From Synechococcus sp. KORDI-52 (GTDB lineage Bacteria; Cyanobacteriota; Cyanobacteriia; PCC-6307; Cyanobiaceae), in assembly GCF_000737595.1 (NCBI RefSeq), contig NZ_CP006271.1, forward strand, positions 310,001 through 374,000: a stretch of 64,000 nucleotides of DNA, in the 5' to 3' direction. Both the position numbers and the translations under genes were made by a program. Numbering within the stretch: the stretch's first letter is position 1; every line of letters begins with the position of its first letter. The notes below the pieces were generated by a model that saw nothing but the letters and a program-made list of their open reading frames with translations, made no database searches and was not told where the DNA came from. Positions 9,788 through 18,542 of this stretch are shown in pieces.

Positions 9788-10626
9788 CGGCAGGTGAGGG
9801 TCTGATGGGTGCCAGGCTCCAGCACCAGTTTGCGATCACCGCTGACAAGAGCCTGCCGGGGCCCCGACCAGGGTTCCAAACAGACCATCCGGCGCGGGGG
9901 CTCGGTCCAGACCACGCTGAGATCCAGCGGTGCCTGATGGTGCAGTTCCAGCTTCAGGCCGGTGACGTCATCGATCAGGGTGACCGGACCGGCGGGGCGG
10001 CAGAGGAAATCCACCCCCTGCGGCAACCGCTTGAGCTGATCAGCGGTGGCGGCCTCGGCCATCTCCAAGTGGTTGAGACAGCGCTCCGCCAGTCCCATGA
10101 GCCGGGTCTGGGCCAGATCGCTCACGTTGAAGTAGGGATGCAAGCCGAAACTGAACGGCATCGCGGCATCACCGCAGTTGTGCACCGTGGTGGCAATCTC
10201 CAACTCAGAGGCAACCGGGCGCAGCTCCATCTCCAAACGAAAGGGGAACGGATAGGCCGCCAGGGTGGCCTCAGAACTCGACAACGACAGCCGAACGCCG
10301 CTTTGATCGTCCAGCAACTGAAGCTGCCAGGGCAGATCCCGGGCGAAGCCGTGCTGCTTGAGGGGGTAATCAATCCCATCCAAGGGGAGCACGTCTCCGG
10401 GGAGATTGCCGCAGATCGGAAACAACACCGGGATGCCGCCGCGAATGCTTTTGCTGGGATCGGCGTAGCGGTCCTGATCGAAATAGAGGATCTCCTGGCC
10501 CCCGCACACCCAGCCGCTCACCAAACCACCCCGCTCGGGGATGATCCGCAACCGATCACCGCTGCTGGGATGCACAAAGTCCCAGTGGGCGTAGGGGGCC
10601 GTCTGCTGGGTGAGGGTCATGGGCAT
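9772..10626 (-). CDS. Aldose 1-epimerase family protein (hexose-phosphate mutarotase-like)
   Basis: The 284-residue protein belongs to the galactose mutarotase/YeaD family, which interconverts alpha and beta anomers of hexoses or hexose 6-phosphates. Visible motifs are RGGIPVLFPICGNLPG, the catalytic-region QHGFARDLPWQL, FSFGLHPYFNVSD with the conserved His, and the C-terminal CLEPWSGP containing the catalytic-base Glu of this family. The R-G-G-I-P-V-L-F-P form favours the hexose-6-phosphate (YeaD) subgroup over true galactose mutarotase. ATG 10626 (MPMTLTQQ) or ATG 10620 may be the start. It lies downstream of an alpha/beta hydrolase on the same strand, with a 27-bp gap. Confidence 0.85.
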   Translation of the reverse strand: MPMTLTQQTAPYAHWDFVHPSSGDRLRIIPERGGLVSGWVCGGQEILYFDQDRYADPSKSIRGGIPVLFPICGNLPGDVLPLDGIDYPLKQHGFARDLPWQLQLLDDQSGVRLSLSSSEATLAAYPFPFRLEMELRPVASELEIATTVHNCGDAAMPFSFGLHPYFNVSDLAQTRLMGLAERCLNHLEMAEAATADQLKRLPQGVDFLCRPAGPVTLIDDVTGLKLELHHQAPLDLSVVWTEPPRRMVCLEPWSGPRQALVSGDRKLVLEPGTHQTLTCRYSVS

Positions 10627-10653
10627 CCGCCGAATGCGGGGGGACTCACTGAC

Positions 10654-11565
10654 TCACTTAGCCAGCAGATCGGCATTTGTCGGTGCCGCAGCCGACTGAA
10701 GGCCCTCCAGCCATTGCAGCAACGCCGCATTCACCTGATCCGGCACTTCATCGTGGGGGCAGTGTCCGGCCTCCAGAACCACCTCAGTGGTGACCTCCGG
10801 AGCATGGCGCTGGAAGGTGGAGCGGCGACCAGGAGCATTGATCCAGGGATCACGGATGCCCCAGACCAGCAGCAGCGGTGCCGTCAGTTCCGCGAAGAGC
10901 TCATCGAGGGGCTGACCGCGGGGAATATCGAAGACGGTGCGAAACACACCGAAGGCACCAGGATCAAGGGAGGGGCGCCGAATCGACTCCACCAGCCAGT
11001 CATCAACGTTGGTCTTGTCCACATACACCTGGTTGAGGGTGCGGCGAATCGTGGAAGGCCGGCGCAGGTTCTCGAACAGCAGCCGCTGCAGCACCGGACT
11101 CTTCAGCAGGGCCGTGCCGATGCTCTGGCGGGCGATGGCACCCCAGCCTTGCGGGGGTTTCTGCTCATCACTGAAGGGACCGGCGGCATTGAGCAGCACG
11201 ACACCTGCACAGTCGGATCCCAAGGCGGCCCCGGCGGCAAGAGCCGCAAACCCTCCCAGGGAATTACCTGCGATCACCGTCGGACGCCCGATCCGCTCGC
11301 GCACGTAGGCCACCAATTGGTCACGCCACAGAGCGCCGCCGTAATTCAGCCCCGCCGGCTTGGCACTCCTGCCGAATCCCAGCAGGTCAATCGCATGCAC
11401 AGCATGGGTCTTGGCCAGCACGGGGATGTTGTGGCGCCAGTGATCGGTGGATGCCCCAAAACCGTGCACCAACAGAAGGGCCGGATGATCGGCACTATCC
11501 TCAGCGGGACACTGCTGCACCGTGTGCACAGCGTGGCCGAGATGGCTCCAGGTGACGCGATCCAC
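10654..11565 (-). CDS. Alpha/beta hydrolase
   Basis: This is an alpha/beta-hydrolase fold enzyme of about 303 residues. It has the oxyanion-strand LLVHGFGASTDHW, AIDLLGFGRSAKP, the nucleophile elbow GNSLGGFAAL with Ser, the acid strand LLLVWGIRDPW with Asp, and the His in EAGHCPHDEVP. The triad is complete. I chose GTG 11565 as start (VDRVTWSHLGH), because longer versions carry an Arg-rich, low-complexity N-terminus that runs over the divergent gene. The substrate is unknown. The protein is a clear paralogue of the hydrolase at 62923-63843, sharing the GHCPHDE-PDQVN ending. Many cyanobacteria carry several such hydrolases, some acting on chlorophyll esters or lipids. Confidence 0.88.
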   Translation of the reverse strand: MDRVTWSHLGHAVHTVQQCPAEDSADHPALLLVHGFGASTDHWRHNIPVLAKTHAVHAIDLLGFGRSAKPAGLNYGGALWRDQLVAYVRERIGRPTVIAGNSLGGFAALAAGAALGSDCAGVVLLNAAGPFSDEQKPPQGWGAIARQSIGTALLKSPVLQRLLFENLRRPSTIRRTLNQVYVDKTNVDDWLVESIRRPSLDPGAFGVFRTVFDIPRGQPLDELFAELTAPLLLVWGIRDPWINAPGRRSTFQRHAPEVTTEVVLEAGHCPHDEVPDQVNAALLQWLEGLQSAAAPTNADLLAK

Positions 11566-11612
11566 AGCCCGCTGCGAGGGACGCGATGCTAAGCAGCACT
11601 GAGGCGGCCTTG

Positions 11613-11936
11613 ATGCTGAACTACGAGGTGATGGGCGGACCGCTGGCGGACCCCTCCGTCTGGCGCGGAGCTTTGCTCTGGGCCGTTGCTCTTTACGTGC
11701 CGCTGAGCGCACCCCTCAGCACGTTGGAATCCAGCCTTGAGGAGAGTGAGCTACCGGAATCGGTGCGTCAACCGGTCCTGGTGATCAGCAGCTTGCTGCT
11801 GTCCCTGGCCACCGGCGTGGTGACCCAGCTCGGATTCAGCTGGGCCTTGGGACCAGGCTGGGCCTCCAGCCTTGGCGTTGTAGCCGTGGGCTGGAGTGTG
11901 TTGCTCATCCTTGCCAATACAGGCAAAGCCGACTGA
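11613..11936 (+). CDS. Small conserved-looking membrane protein of unknown function
   Basis: The 107-residue protein has three likely membrane helices: about residues 18-36 (GALLWAVALYVPLSAPL), 58-82 (VLVISSLLLSLATGVV) and 87-105 (WASSLGVVAVGWSVLLI). ATG 11613 is preferred because a GAGG ribosome-binding sequence lies 8 bases upstream; ATG 11586 is the longer alternative and sits closer to the divergent hydrolase start. I do not recognise a family. Its stop is 1 bp from the stop of the opposing antiporter gene. Position next to an ion transporter is suggestive only. Confidence 0.7.
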   Translation: MLNYEVMGGPLADPSVWRGALLWAVALYVPLSAPLSTLESSLEESELPESVRQPVLVISSLLLSLATGVVTQLGFSWALGPGWASSLGVVAVGWSVLLILANTGKAD

Positions 11937-11937
11937 T

Positions 11938-13317
11938 TCAGGAGGCACCAGCCAGAGGATCGGCTGCCAATTCCTCAGGCACTTGATCACCATCCTCAGG
12001 CGGCTTGCCCTTCAACACCAAGCGCAGCAACACCGGTGCCAGGAACGTGGTGCCGATCACCATCAGCAGAATCGCCGCTTCGAGCCCAGGGGTGAGCAAA
12101 CCGGAGGCGGTGCCCAGGCCCAGGAAAATCAGGCCGACCTCGCCGCGGGGCATCATTCCCAGACCAACAACCAGGTTGTTGGTCTTCTCCTTGCTGAAGA
12201 TGGCCCAGCCGGCTGCCACCTTGCCGATGATCGCCACCACCAAGAGGAAAGCAGCCACCACCAGGGCGGAACTGGCCCCGGGGTCAGAGGGATTGATCAC
12301 TGAGAGGTCCATGCCAGCACCCACCAGCACAAAGAAGACGGTGGCAAACAGATCAACGATGGGGGTGACCGACGCCTGAATCTCATGACGGTGTTTTGAG
12401 GTGCTGGCGATCAAGCCGGCGGCGAAGGCACCGAGGGCGGCTTCAAGTCCGATGGCAGACGCCACAAAACAGCTGGCTGCGAGCAAAAGATAAGAACCGA
12501 TCAGTTTGGCTCCGGGGGCCTTGAGCTGATCAATCACCCAGTCGAAGGCAGGGGCCGCCTTCTGGCTCAGCAACAGGGCCACCACCACAAACAGCACCGC
12601 TGCTGCCACCAGCTGAACGATGGGGCCGACCTCGAGGCTGCCGCCGGCCGCCAGGGAGACCACGATGGCCAGGATGACGATGCCGAGGATGTCGTCGAGC
12701 ACAGCGGCACCGATCACGATCTGGCCCTCACGGGTGCGCAGATAACCCAGCTCACTGAACACGCTGGCGGTGATCCCGATGCTGGTGGCCGTCATCGAGG
12801 CGCCGGCGAAGATCGCGGGGATCGCATCCACATGGAAGATCGCCATCAGACCAAAGGTGCCGAGGGCGAAGGGCAGCACCACACCCACCACAGCAACGCT
12901 GAAGGCCTGAGCTCCCACCGCCATCAGTTCCTCCAGTTCACTTTCGAGACCAACGGAGAAGAGCAGGGAGTAAAGCCCCAGCGTGGCCACCGACTGCAGG
13001 GCGCCGAAACTCTCGTTGTAAAGCTCTGGGATTTCGTCCACCGGCACGTGAGAGAGGCTGGCGACCACCTCTGAAAACGCTCCTGAGAGCTGCACATGGG
13101 TTTCCGGCGGCACCAGAAGATGCAGACCGGAGGCCCCGATCAGCACCCCCGCCAGCAGTTCACCAAGGATCGTGGGCAACTCGAAGCGCACCAGCACCTC
13201 GGCAAGGGAGCGGGCCGCCACGAAGATCAGCATGAAGCGGAGGACGCCGATCAGCGTTTCCGCCAATTCGAAGTCGTGGCTGCTGATTTCGCTCAGCAGG
13301 GTGGGCAACAGCATCAA
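11938..13317 (-). CDS. Monovalent cation/proton antiporter, CPA2 family (NapA/KefB-like)
   Basis: This is a 459-residue integral membrane protein of the Na+(K+)/H+ exchanger family, with about 12-13 helices. Typical stretches are LPTILGELLAGVLIGASGL near the N-terminus, FSVGLESELEEL, and the ion-binding IGAAVLDDILGIVILAI with the paired Asp-Asp. FAAGLIAST and GMMPRGEVGLIFLGLG are also characteristic. There is no cytoplasmic TrkA-N (KTN) domain, so it resembles cyanobacterial NhaS/NapA proteins more than KefB/C. Its role would be Na+ extrusion and pH control in seawater. It starts about 210 bp from the divergent phosphoketolase operon; that gap has no gene. Confidence 0.92.
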   Translation of the reverse strand: MMLLPTLLSEISSHDFELAETLIGVLRFMLIFVAARSLAEVLVRFELPTILGELLAGVLIGASGLHLLVPPETHVQLSGAFSEVVASLSHVPVDEIPELYNESFGALQSVATLGLYSLLFSVGLESELEELMAVGAQAFSVAVVGVVLPFALGTFGLMAIFHVDAIPAIFAGASMTATSIGITASVFSELGYLRTREGQIVIGAAVLDDILGIVILAIVVSLAAGGSLEVGPIVQLVAAAVLFVVVALLLSQKAAPAFDWVIDQLKAPGAKLIGSYLLLAASCFVASAIGLEAALGAFAAGLIASTSKHRHEIQASVTPIVDLFATVFFVLVGAGMDLSVINPSDPGASSALVVAAFLLVVAIIGKVAAGWAIFSKEKTNNLVVGLGMMPRGEVGLIFLGLGTASGLLTPGLEAAILLMVIGTTFLAPVLLRLVLKGKPPEDGDQVPEELAADPLAGAS

Positions 13318-13528
13318 GCCGGGCGTGTCTCACGCCGAACCTTAATGGTGATTCCGCCGGCGAACTGTTCGCTGAATCATCCCAATTGACCGGGAATGCT
13401 GTAAGGGCGCGCAGTGATGCTGGCAGTTTCAGTCGCGATGGCTACGGTCCGAACAATCCGAAAAGGCGGCCGCACAGCTCACCCGGAGCCTGACGGTGAT
13501 TTGTCGTTGAGGAGCACGCAGAACAGCC

Positions 13529-15958
13529 ATGACCACCGCCCCCCATCCAAAGGCACTGGAACCGCTCACGGCACCCACCGATGAGGAGTTGCAGCTGCTG
13601 GATGCCTACTGGCGCACGGCCAATTACCTGGCCGTTGGCATGATCTATCTGCAGGACAATCCTCTGCTGAAGGAGCCCCTCCAGCCCGAGCACATCAAGA
13701 ACAGGCTGCTGGGACACTGGGGCTCAAGCCCGGGGCAGGCCTTCATCTGGACCCATGCCAACCGACTGATCAACAAATACGACCTGGACATGATCTACAT
13801 GTCCGGCCCTGGTCACGGTGCCCCTGGCGCCCGTGGTCCGGTGTACATCGACGGCAGCTACAGCGATCGCTACCCCGATAAATCCCTGGATGCAGAAGGG
13901 CTGAAGAAGTTCTTCAAGATGTTTTCCTTCCCCGGTCACATCGGCAGCCACTGCACCGCCGAGATGCCCGGCTCCATCCATGAGGGCGGCGAACTCGGCT
14001 ATGTGCTCTCCCATGCCTGCGGATCCGTGCTCGACAACCCCGAGCTGATCACCATCGCTTGCGTGGGTGATGGTGAAGCGGAAACCGGACCTCTGGCCAC
14101 CAGCTGGCACGTCAACAAGTTCATCAACCCGATCCACGACGGGGCCGTTCTGCCGATCCTGCACCTGAACGGCTACAAGATCGCCAACCCGACGATCCTC
14201 AGCCGGATCGATCCCGAGGAGCTGGACAACCTGCTCAAGGGGTATGGCTGGACGCCGATTGTTGTGGAGGGATCCGACCCGCTCACGATGCACCGCGAGA
14301 TGGCCGTGGCTTTCGAGCAGGCCGTGCTCGAAATCAAAGCGGTGCAGGAGCAGGCCCGCAGCAGTGGAGAGGCTTTCCGTCCCCGCTGGCCGATGATCGT
14401 GTTGAGGTCCCCCAAGGGATGGACCGGCCCCGAAGAGATCGACGGCAGGAAGGTCGAGAACTTCTGGCGCTCGCACCAGGTTCCCGTCGCGGATGTGAAG
14501 ACCAACGAGAGCCACCTGCGGCTGCTCGAAGACTGGATGAAGAGCTACCGCCCTGAGGAGCTGTTCGACGAGAACGGCGCCGTGCGCGACCACATCCGGG
14601 CTTTGTCGCCCAAGGGCGAGCGTCGCATGGGCAGCAACCCCCACACCAACGGCGGCGTGCTGCGCAGAGATCTGCTCTTCCCCGCCATTGAGCGCTACGC
14701 GGTCGACGTTCAGAGCCCCGGCAGCAGCGAAGTGGAGAACACCTATCCCCTGGGAGAGGTGATCCGGGATCTAATCCGAGACAACCCCGGCGGCTACAAG
14801 TTGTTCGGGCCCGACGAAACCCACTCCAACCGGCTGGAGGCGGTCTACGAAACCACCAAGAAAGTGTGGATGGCCAACTACTTGCCGGAGGATCTCAACG
14901 GCAGCGAGCTTTCCCGTGATGGCTCGGTGATCGAGATGCTGTCCGAGCACACCCTCGTGGGAATGATGGAGGGCTATCTGCTCACCGGTCGCAACGGCTT
15001 CTTCCACACCTACGAGGCCTTCGCCCATGTGATCAGCTCGATGTACAACCAGCACTGCAAATGGCTGGAGCACTGCGAAGAGATCCCTTGGCGCGCCCCG
15101 ATCGGACCCTGGAACTGCCTGATCTCCTCCACCGTCTGGCGGCAGGACCACAACGGCTTCACCCACCAGGATCCCGGCTTCATGGACCTGGCCGGCAACA
15201 AGAAAGGATCAATCACCCGGGTCTACCTGCCCGCTGATGCCAACAGCCTGCTCGCTGTCGCCGAGCAGGCCCTGGTGGAGACGAACGTCTCCAACATCAT
15301 CATTTCCGACAAGCAGAAACATCTCCAATACCTGACATTGGATCAGGCACGGCGCCATGTGGCGAAGGGCATCGGCATCTGGGACTGGGCCTGCAACGAC
15401 GACTGCGGCACCGACCTTGATGAACCGGATGTGGTGCTCGCCTCCGCCGGTGACATCCCCACCAAGGAATGCCTGGCGGCGATCGAAATCCTGCGGGAGC
15501 ACATCCCCCAGCTGAAAGTGCGGTACGTGAATGTGGTCAAGCTGTTCTCCCTGGCACCGGCCGGAGAGCACCCCCACGGCCTCACGGACAAGGACTTCAA
15601 CAGCCTGTTCACAACCGACAAACCGGTGATCTTCAACTTCCATGGCTACCCCTGGCTGATTCACCGGCTCACTTACAGCCGAACGAACCATGCCAACTTC
15701 CACGTTCGCGGTTACAAGGAGAAAGGAAACATCAACACACCGCTGGAACTGGCCATCAGCAACCAGATCGACCGCTTCAACCTGGTGATCGATGTGATCG
15801 ACAGGGTGGAGACCCTCGGCTCCCGGGCCGCTCACATCAAAGAGCGGATGAAAGACGAGATCCACAACCACCGCTGCTACGCCTACACCCACGGCATGGA
15901 CGCACCGGAGATCAACAACTGGCGCTGGACATTCAGCCATGGAGGGTCCATCTCCTGA
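13529..15958 (+). CDS. xfp: Phosphoketolase (xylulose-5-phosphate/fructose-6-phosphate)
   Basis: This thiamine-diphosphate enzyme of 809 residues splits xylulose 5-phosphate (and often fructose 6-phosphate) with phosphate into acetyl-phosphate and a shorter sugar phosphate. Diagnostic segments are YWRTANYLAVGMIYLQDNPLL, GHWGSSPGQAFIWTHANRLI, MSGPGHGAPG, FPGHIGSHCTAEMPGSIHEGG, the ThDP site CVGDGEAETGPLATSWH, LHLNGYKIANPTIL and GWTGP. It heads a run with glycogen phosphorylase and acetate kinase on the same strand. Acetate kinase uses its acetyl-phosphate to make ATP, so the grouping is functional. The start ATGACC is preceded by a GAGGAG-like sequence about 13 bases upstream. Confidence 0.96.
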   Translation: MTTAPHPKALEPLTAPTDEELQLLDAYWRTANYLAVGMIYLQDNPLLKEPLQPEHIKNRLLGHWGSSPGQAFIWTHANRLINKYDLDMIYMSGPGHGAPGARGPVYIDGSYSDRYPDKSLDAEGLKKFFKMFSFPGHIGSHCTAEMPGSIHEGGELGYVLSHACGSVLDNPELITIACVGDGEAETGPLATSWHVNKFINPIHDGAVLPILHLNGYKIANPTILSRIDPEELDNLLKGYGWTPIVVEGSDPLTMHREMAVAFEQAVLEIKAVQEQARSSGEAFRPRWPMIVLRSPKGWTGPEEIDGRKVENFWRSHQVPVADVKTNESHLRLLEDWMKSYRPEELFDENGAVRDHIRALSPKGERRMGSNPHTNGGVLRRDLLFPAIERYAVDVQSPGSSEVENTYPLGEVIRDLIRDNPGGYKLFGPDETHSNRLEAVYETTKKVWMANYLPEDLNGSELSRDGSVIEMLSEHTLVGMMEGYLLTGRNGFFHTYEAFAHVISSMYNQHCKWLEHCEEIPWRAPIGPWNCLISSTVWRQDHNGFTHQDPGFMDLAGNKKGSITRVYLPADANSLLAVAEQALVETNVSNIIISDKQKHLQYLTLDQARRHVAKGIGIWDWACNDDCGTDLDEPDVVLASAGDIPTKECLAAIEILREHIPQLKVRYVNVVKLFSLAPAGEHPHGLTDKDFNSLFTTDKPVIFNFHGYPWLIHRLTYSRTNHANFHVRGYKEKGNINTPLELAISNQIDRFNLVIDVIDRVETLGSRAAHIKERMKDEIHNHRCYAYTHGMDAPEINNWRWTFSHGGSIS

Positions 15959-16019
15959 ACCGCTCAGCACCATCCACCCCATGGGGGGAGTCCCTGCTCT
16001 CCCCTTTCCCCCTCCTGCC

Positions 16020-18542
16020 ATGACCACCTCCAAACCCCTCGATCTGCGTCTACCGACCCCCGGGTGTCACAACGACCCGGAGCGCGCCGGCCTCGATGCC
16101 AAAAGCGTGTTCGACGGCATGACCGAGCACCTCTTCTTCACGCTCGGCAAACTCGCCCCCACCGCCAGCCGCCATGACCTGTACATGGCCCTGAGCTATG
16201 CGGTGCGCGATCGATTGATGATGCGATACCTCGCCACCACCGAGGCGATGCGGGCGCACCCTCAGAAATCAGTGGCCTATCTGTCGGCGGAATTTCTGAT
16301 CGGACCGCAGCTCAACAGCAACCTGCTGAACCTGGGAATCCAGAAAGAGGCCGAGGACGCGCTCAAAAATTTCGGCATTGAATCGCTGCAGCAGATCCTG
16401 GATGTGGAAGAGGAACCGGGCCTTGGCAACGGTGGTCTCGGCCGTCTGGCAGCTTGTTATCTGGAGTCGCTGGCCAGCCTGAAGATCCCGGCCACCGGCT
16501 ATGGCATCCGCTACGAGTTCGGCATCTTCAACCAGCTGATCCGCGATGGCTGGCAGGTGGAGGTCACCGACAAGTGGCTCAAGGGCGGCTGGCCCTGGGA
16601 ACTGCCCCAGCCTGATGAGGCCTGCTTCGTGGGCTTCGGTGGCCGTACCGAGAGCTACATCGACGACAAGGGCAACTACCGCTCCCGCTGGATCCCGGCC
16701 GAACATGCCATCGGCATTCCCCACGACGTGCCGGTGCTGGGCTATCGGGTCAACATCTGCGACCGGCTGCGGCTCTGGCGTGCCGATGCCACCGAAAGTT
16801 TCGACTTCTATGCCTTCAACATCGGCGATTACTACGGCGCCGTTGAGGAAAAAGTAGGCAGCGAAACGCTCTCCAAGGTGCTGTATCCCAACGACGGTAC
16901 CGACGAAGGCCGGCGTCTTCGCCTGAAGCAGCAGCACTTCTTCGTCAGCTGCTCACTTCAGGACATGCTGCGCAGCCTCGACAACCGTGGATTGGCCGTC
17001 GAGGACTTCCCCAATTACTGGACGGTTCAGCTCAACGACACCCACCCGGCCATCGCCGTGGCCGAGCTGATGCGCCTGCTGATCGACGATCGACATCTCG
17101 AGTGGGACAGGGCCTGGGACATCACGTCACGCTCCGTGGCCTACACCAACCACACGCTGCTGCCCGAGGCGCTGGAGAAGTGGGATCTCAACCTGTTCAG
17201 CAGCCTGCTGCCCCGCCATCTCGAGCTGATTTACGAGATTAATCGGCGCTTCCTGCAGCAGGTGAGACTGCGCTACCCCGGCAATGATGCCATCCAGCGC
17301 AAGCTCTCGATCATCGATGAAGAGGGCAGCAAAGCCGTGCGCATGGCCCACCTGGCCACGATCGGTGCTCACCATGTCAATGGGGTGGCAGCGCTGCATT
17401 CCGATCTGGTGAAAACCGATCTGCTGCCTGAGTTCGCGGCACTCTGGCCAGAGAAGTTCACCAACGTGACCAACGGCGTCACGCCCCGCCGCTGGGTGGC
17501 CCTGGCCAACCCCGAGATGTCCGCCCTGCTCGATGAGCATGTGGGGCCGGACTGGATCTCCAACATGGAGACGCTGCGCAAGCTGGAAGACCAGCAAAAT
17601 GACCAGGGTTTCCTTGAGCTGTGGGGCAACACCAAGCTGTCGGTGAAGCGCAAGCTGGCCACCTACATCCACCGCAACACCGGCGTGCTGGTGGATCCGG
17701 CCAGCCTGTTCGACGTGCAGGTGAAACGCATCCACGAGTACAAGCGTCAGCACCTCAACGCCCTGCAGGTGATCACCCAGTACCTGCGGATCAAGAACGG
17801 ACAGACCGAGGGCATGGCGCCTCGCACCGTGATCTTCGGCGGCAAGGCTGCGCCCGGCTACTACATGGCGAAGCTGATCATCCGCTTCATCAACGGCATT
17901 GCCGACACCATCAACGCCGACCCCGACATGGATGGTCTGCTGCGGGTGGTGTTTCTGCCGGATTACAACGTGAAGCTGGGGGAGCAGGTGTATCCCGCCT
18001 CCGATCTCTCCGAACAGATCTCCACCGCCGGCAAGGAAGCCTCCGGCACCGGCAACATGAAGTTCGCCATGAATGGCGCCCTCACGGTCGGCACCCTCGA
18101 TGGGGCCAACGTTGAGATTCGCGAGCTGGTGGGAAGCGAGAACTTCTTCCTGTTCGGCAAGACCGTGGAGGAGATCACGGCCCTCAAGAAGAGCGGCTAT
18201 CGCCCGGGCGATGTGATTGCCGCACTTCCGGAACTGCAGGAAGCCCTGCGCCTGATCGAGATGGGGCACTTCAGCAACGGCGACGGCGAACTGTTCCGTC
18301 CTCTGCTCGACAACCTCACCGGCAACGACCCCTTCTATGTGATGGCCGACTACGCCGATTACCTCCGGGCCCAGGATGCGGTGAATCGCGCCTGGAGCGA
18401 CAGGATGCACTGGAACCGAATGTCGCTGCTGAACACGGCCCGCACCGGGTTCTTTTCCTCCGACCGATCCATCAGCGAGTACTGCAACAACATCTGGGCC
18501 GTCGACCCACTCAACGTGGAGATCACCTGCGACGTGCACTGA
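16020..18542 (+). CDS. glgP: Glycogen (alpha-glucan) phosphorylase
   Basis: This PLP enzyme releases glucose 1-phosphate from stored glycogen. ATG 16020 gives 840 residues, the usual length; the longer frame from 15939 would overlap xfp. Recognisable stretches are KSVAYLSAEFLIGPQL, GNGGLGRLAACYLESLA, GYGIRYEFGIFNQ, VQLNDTHPAIAVAELMRLL, NVTNGVTPRRWVALANP, VKRIHEYKRQHLN and the PLP-lysine region EASGTGNMKFAMNGALTVG. It lies 61 bp after xfp, and its stop TGA shares one base with the ackA start, so at least glgP and ackA are translationally coupled. A GC-rich hairpin (GGGGAG/CTCCCC, 15985-16004) with a short T stretch sits just upstream and might tune expression. Confidence 0.96.
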   Translation: MTTSKPLDLRLPTPGCHNDPERAGLDAKSVFDGMTEHLFFTLGKLAPTASRHDLYMALSYAVRDRLMMRYLATTEAMRAHPQKSVAYLSAEFLIGPQLNSNLLNLGIQKEAEDALKNFGIESLQQILDVEEEPGLGNGGLGRLAACYLESLASLKIPATGYGIRYEFGIFNQLIRDGWQVEVTDKWLKGGWPWELPQPDEACFVGFGGRTESYIDDKGNYRSRWIPAEHAIGIPHDVPVLGYRVNICDRLRLWRADATESFDFYAFNIGDYYGAVEEKVGSETLSKVLYPNDGTDEGRRLRLKQQHFFVSCSLQDMLRSLDNRGLAVEDFPNYWTVQLNDTHPAIAVAELMRLLIDDRHLEWDRAWDITSRSVAYTNHTLLPEALEKWDLNLFSSLLPRHLELIYEINRRFLQQVRLRYPGNDAIQRKLSIIDEEGSKAVRMAHLATIGAHHVNGVAALHSDLVKTDLLPEFAALWPEKFTNVTNGVTPRRWVALANPEMSALLDEHVGPDWISNMETLRKLEDQQNDQGFLELWGNTKLSVKRKLATYIHRNTGVLVDPASLFDVQVKRIHEYKRQHLNALQVITQYLRIKNGQTEGMAPRTVIFGGKAAPGYYMAKLIIRFINGIADTINADPDMDGLLRVVFLPDYNVKLGEQVYPASDLSEQISTAGKEASGTGNMKFAMNGALTVGTLDGANVEIRELVGSENFFLFGKTVEEITALKKSGYRPGDVIAALPELQEALRLIEMGHFSNGDGELFRPLLDNLTGNDPFYVMADYADYLRAQDAVNRAWSDRMHWNRMSLLNTARTGFFSSDRSISEYCNNIWAVDPLNVEITCDVH

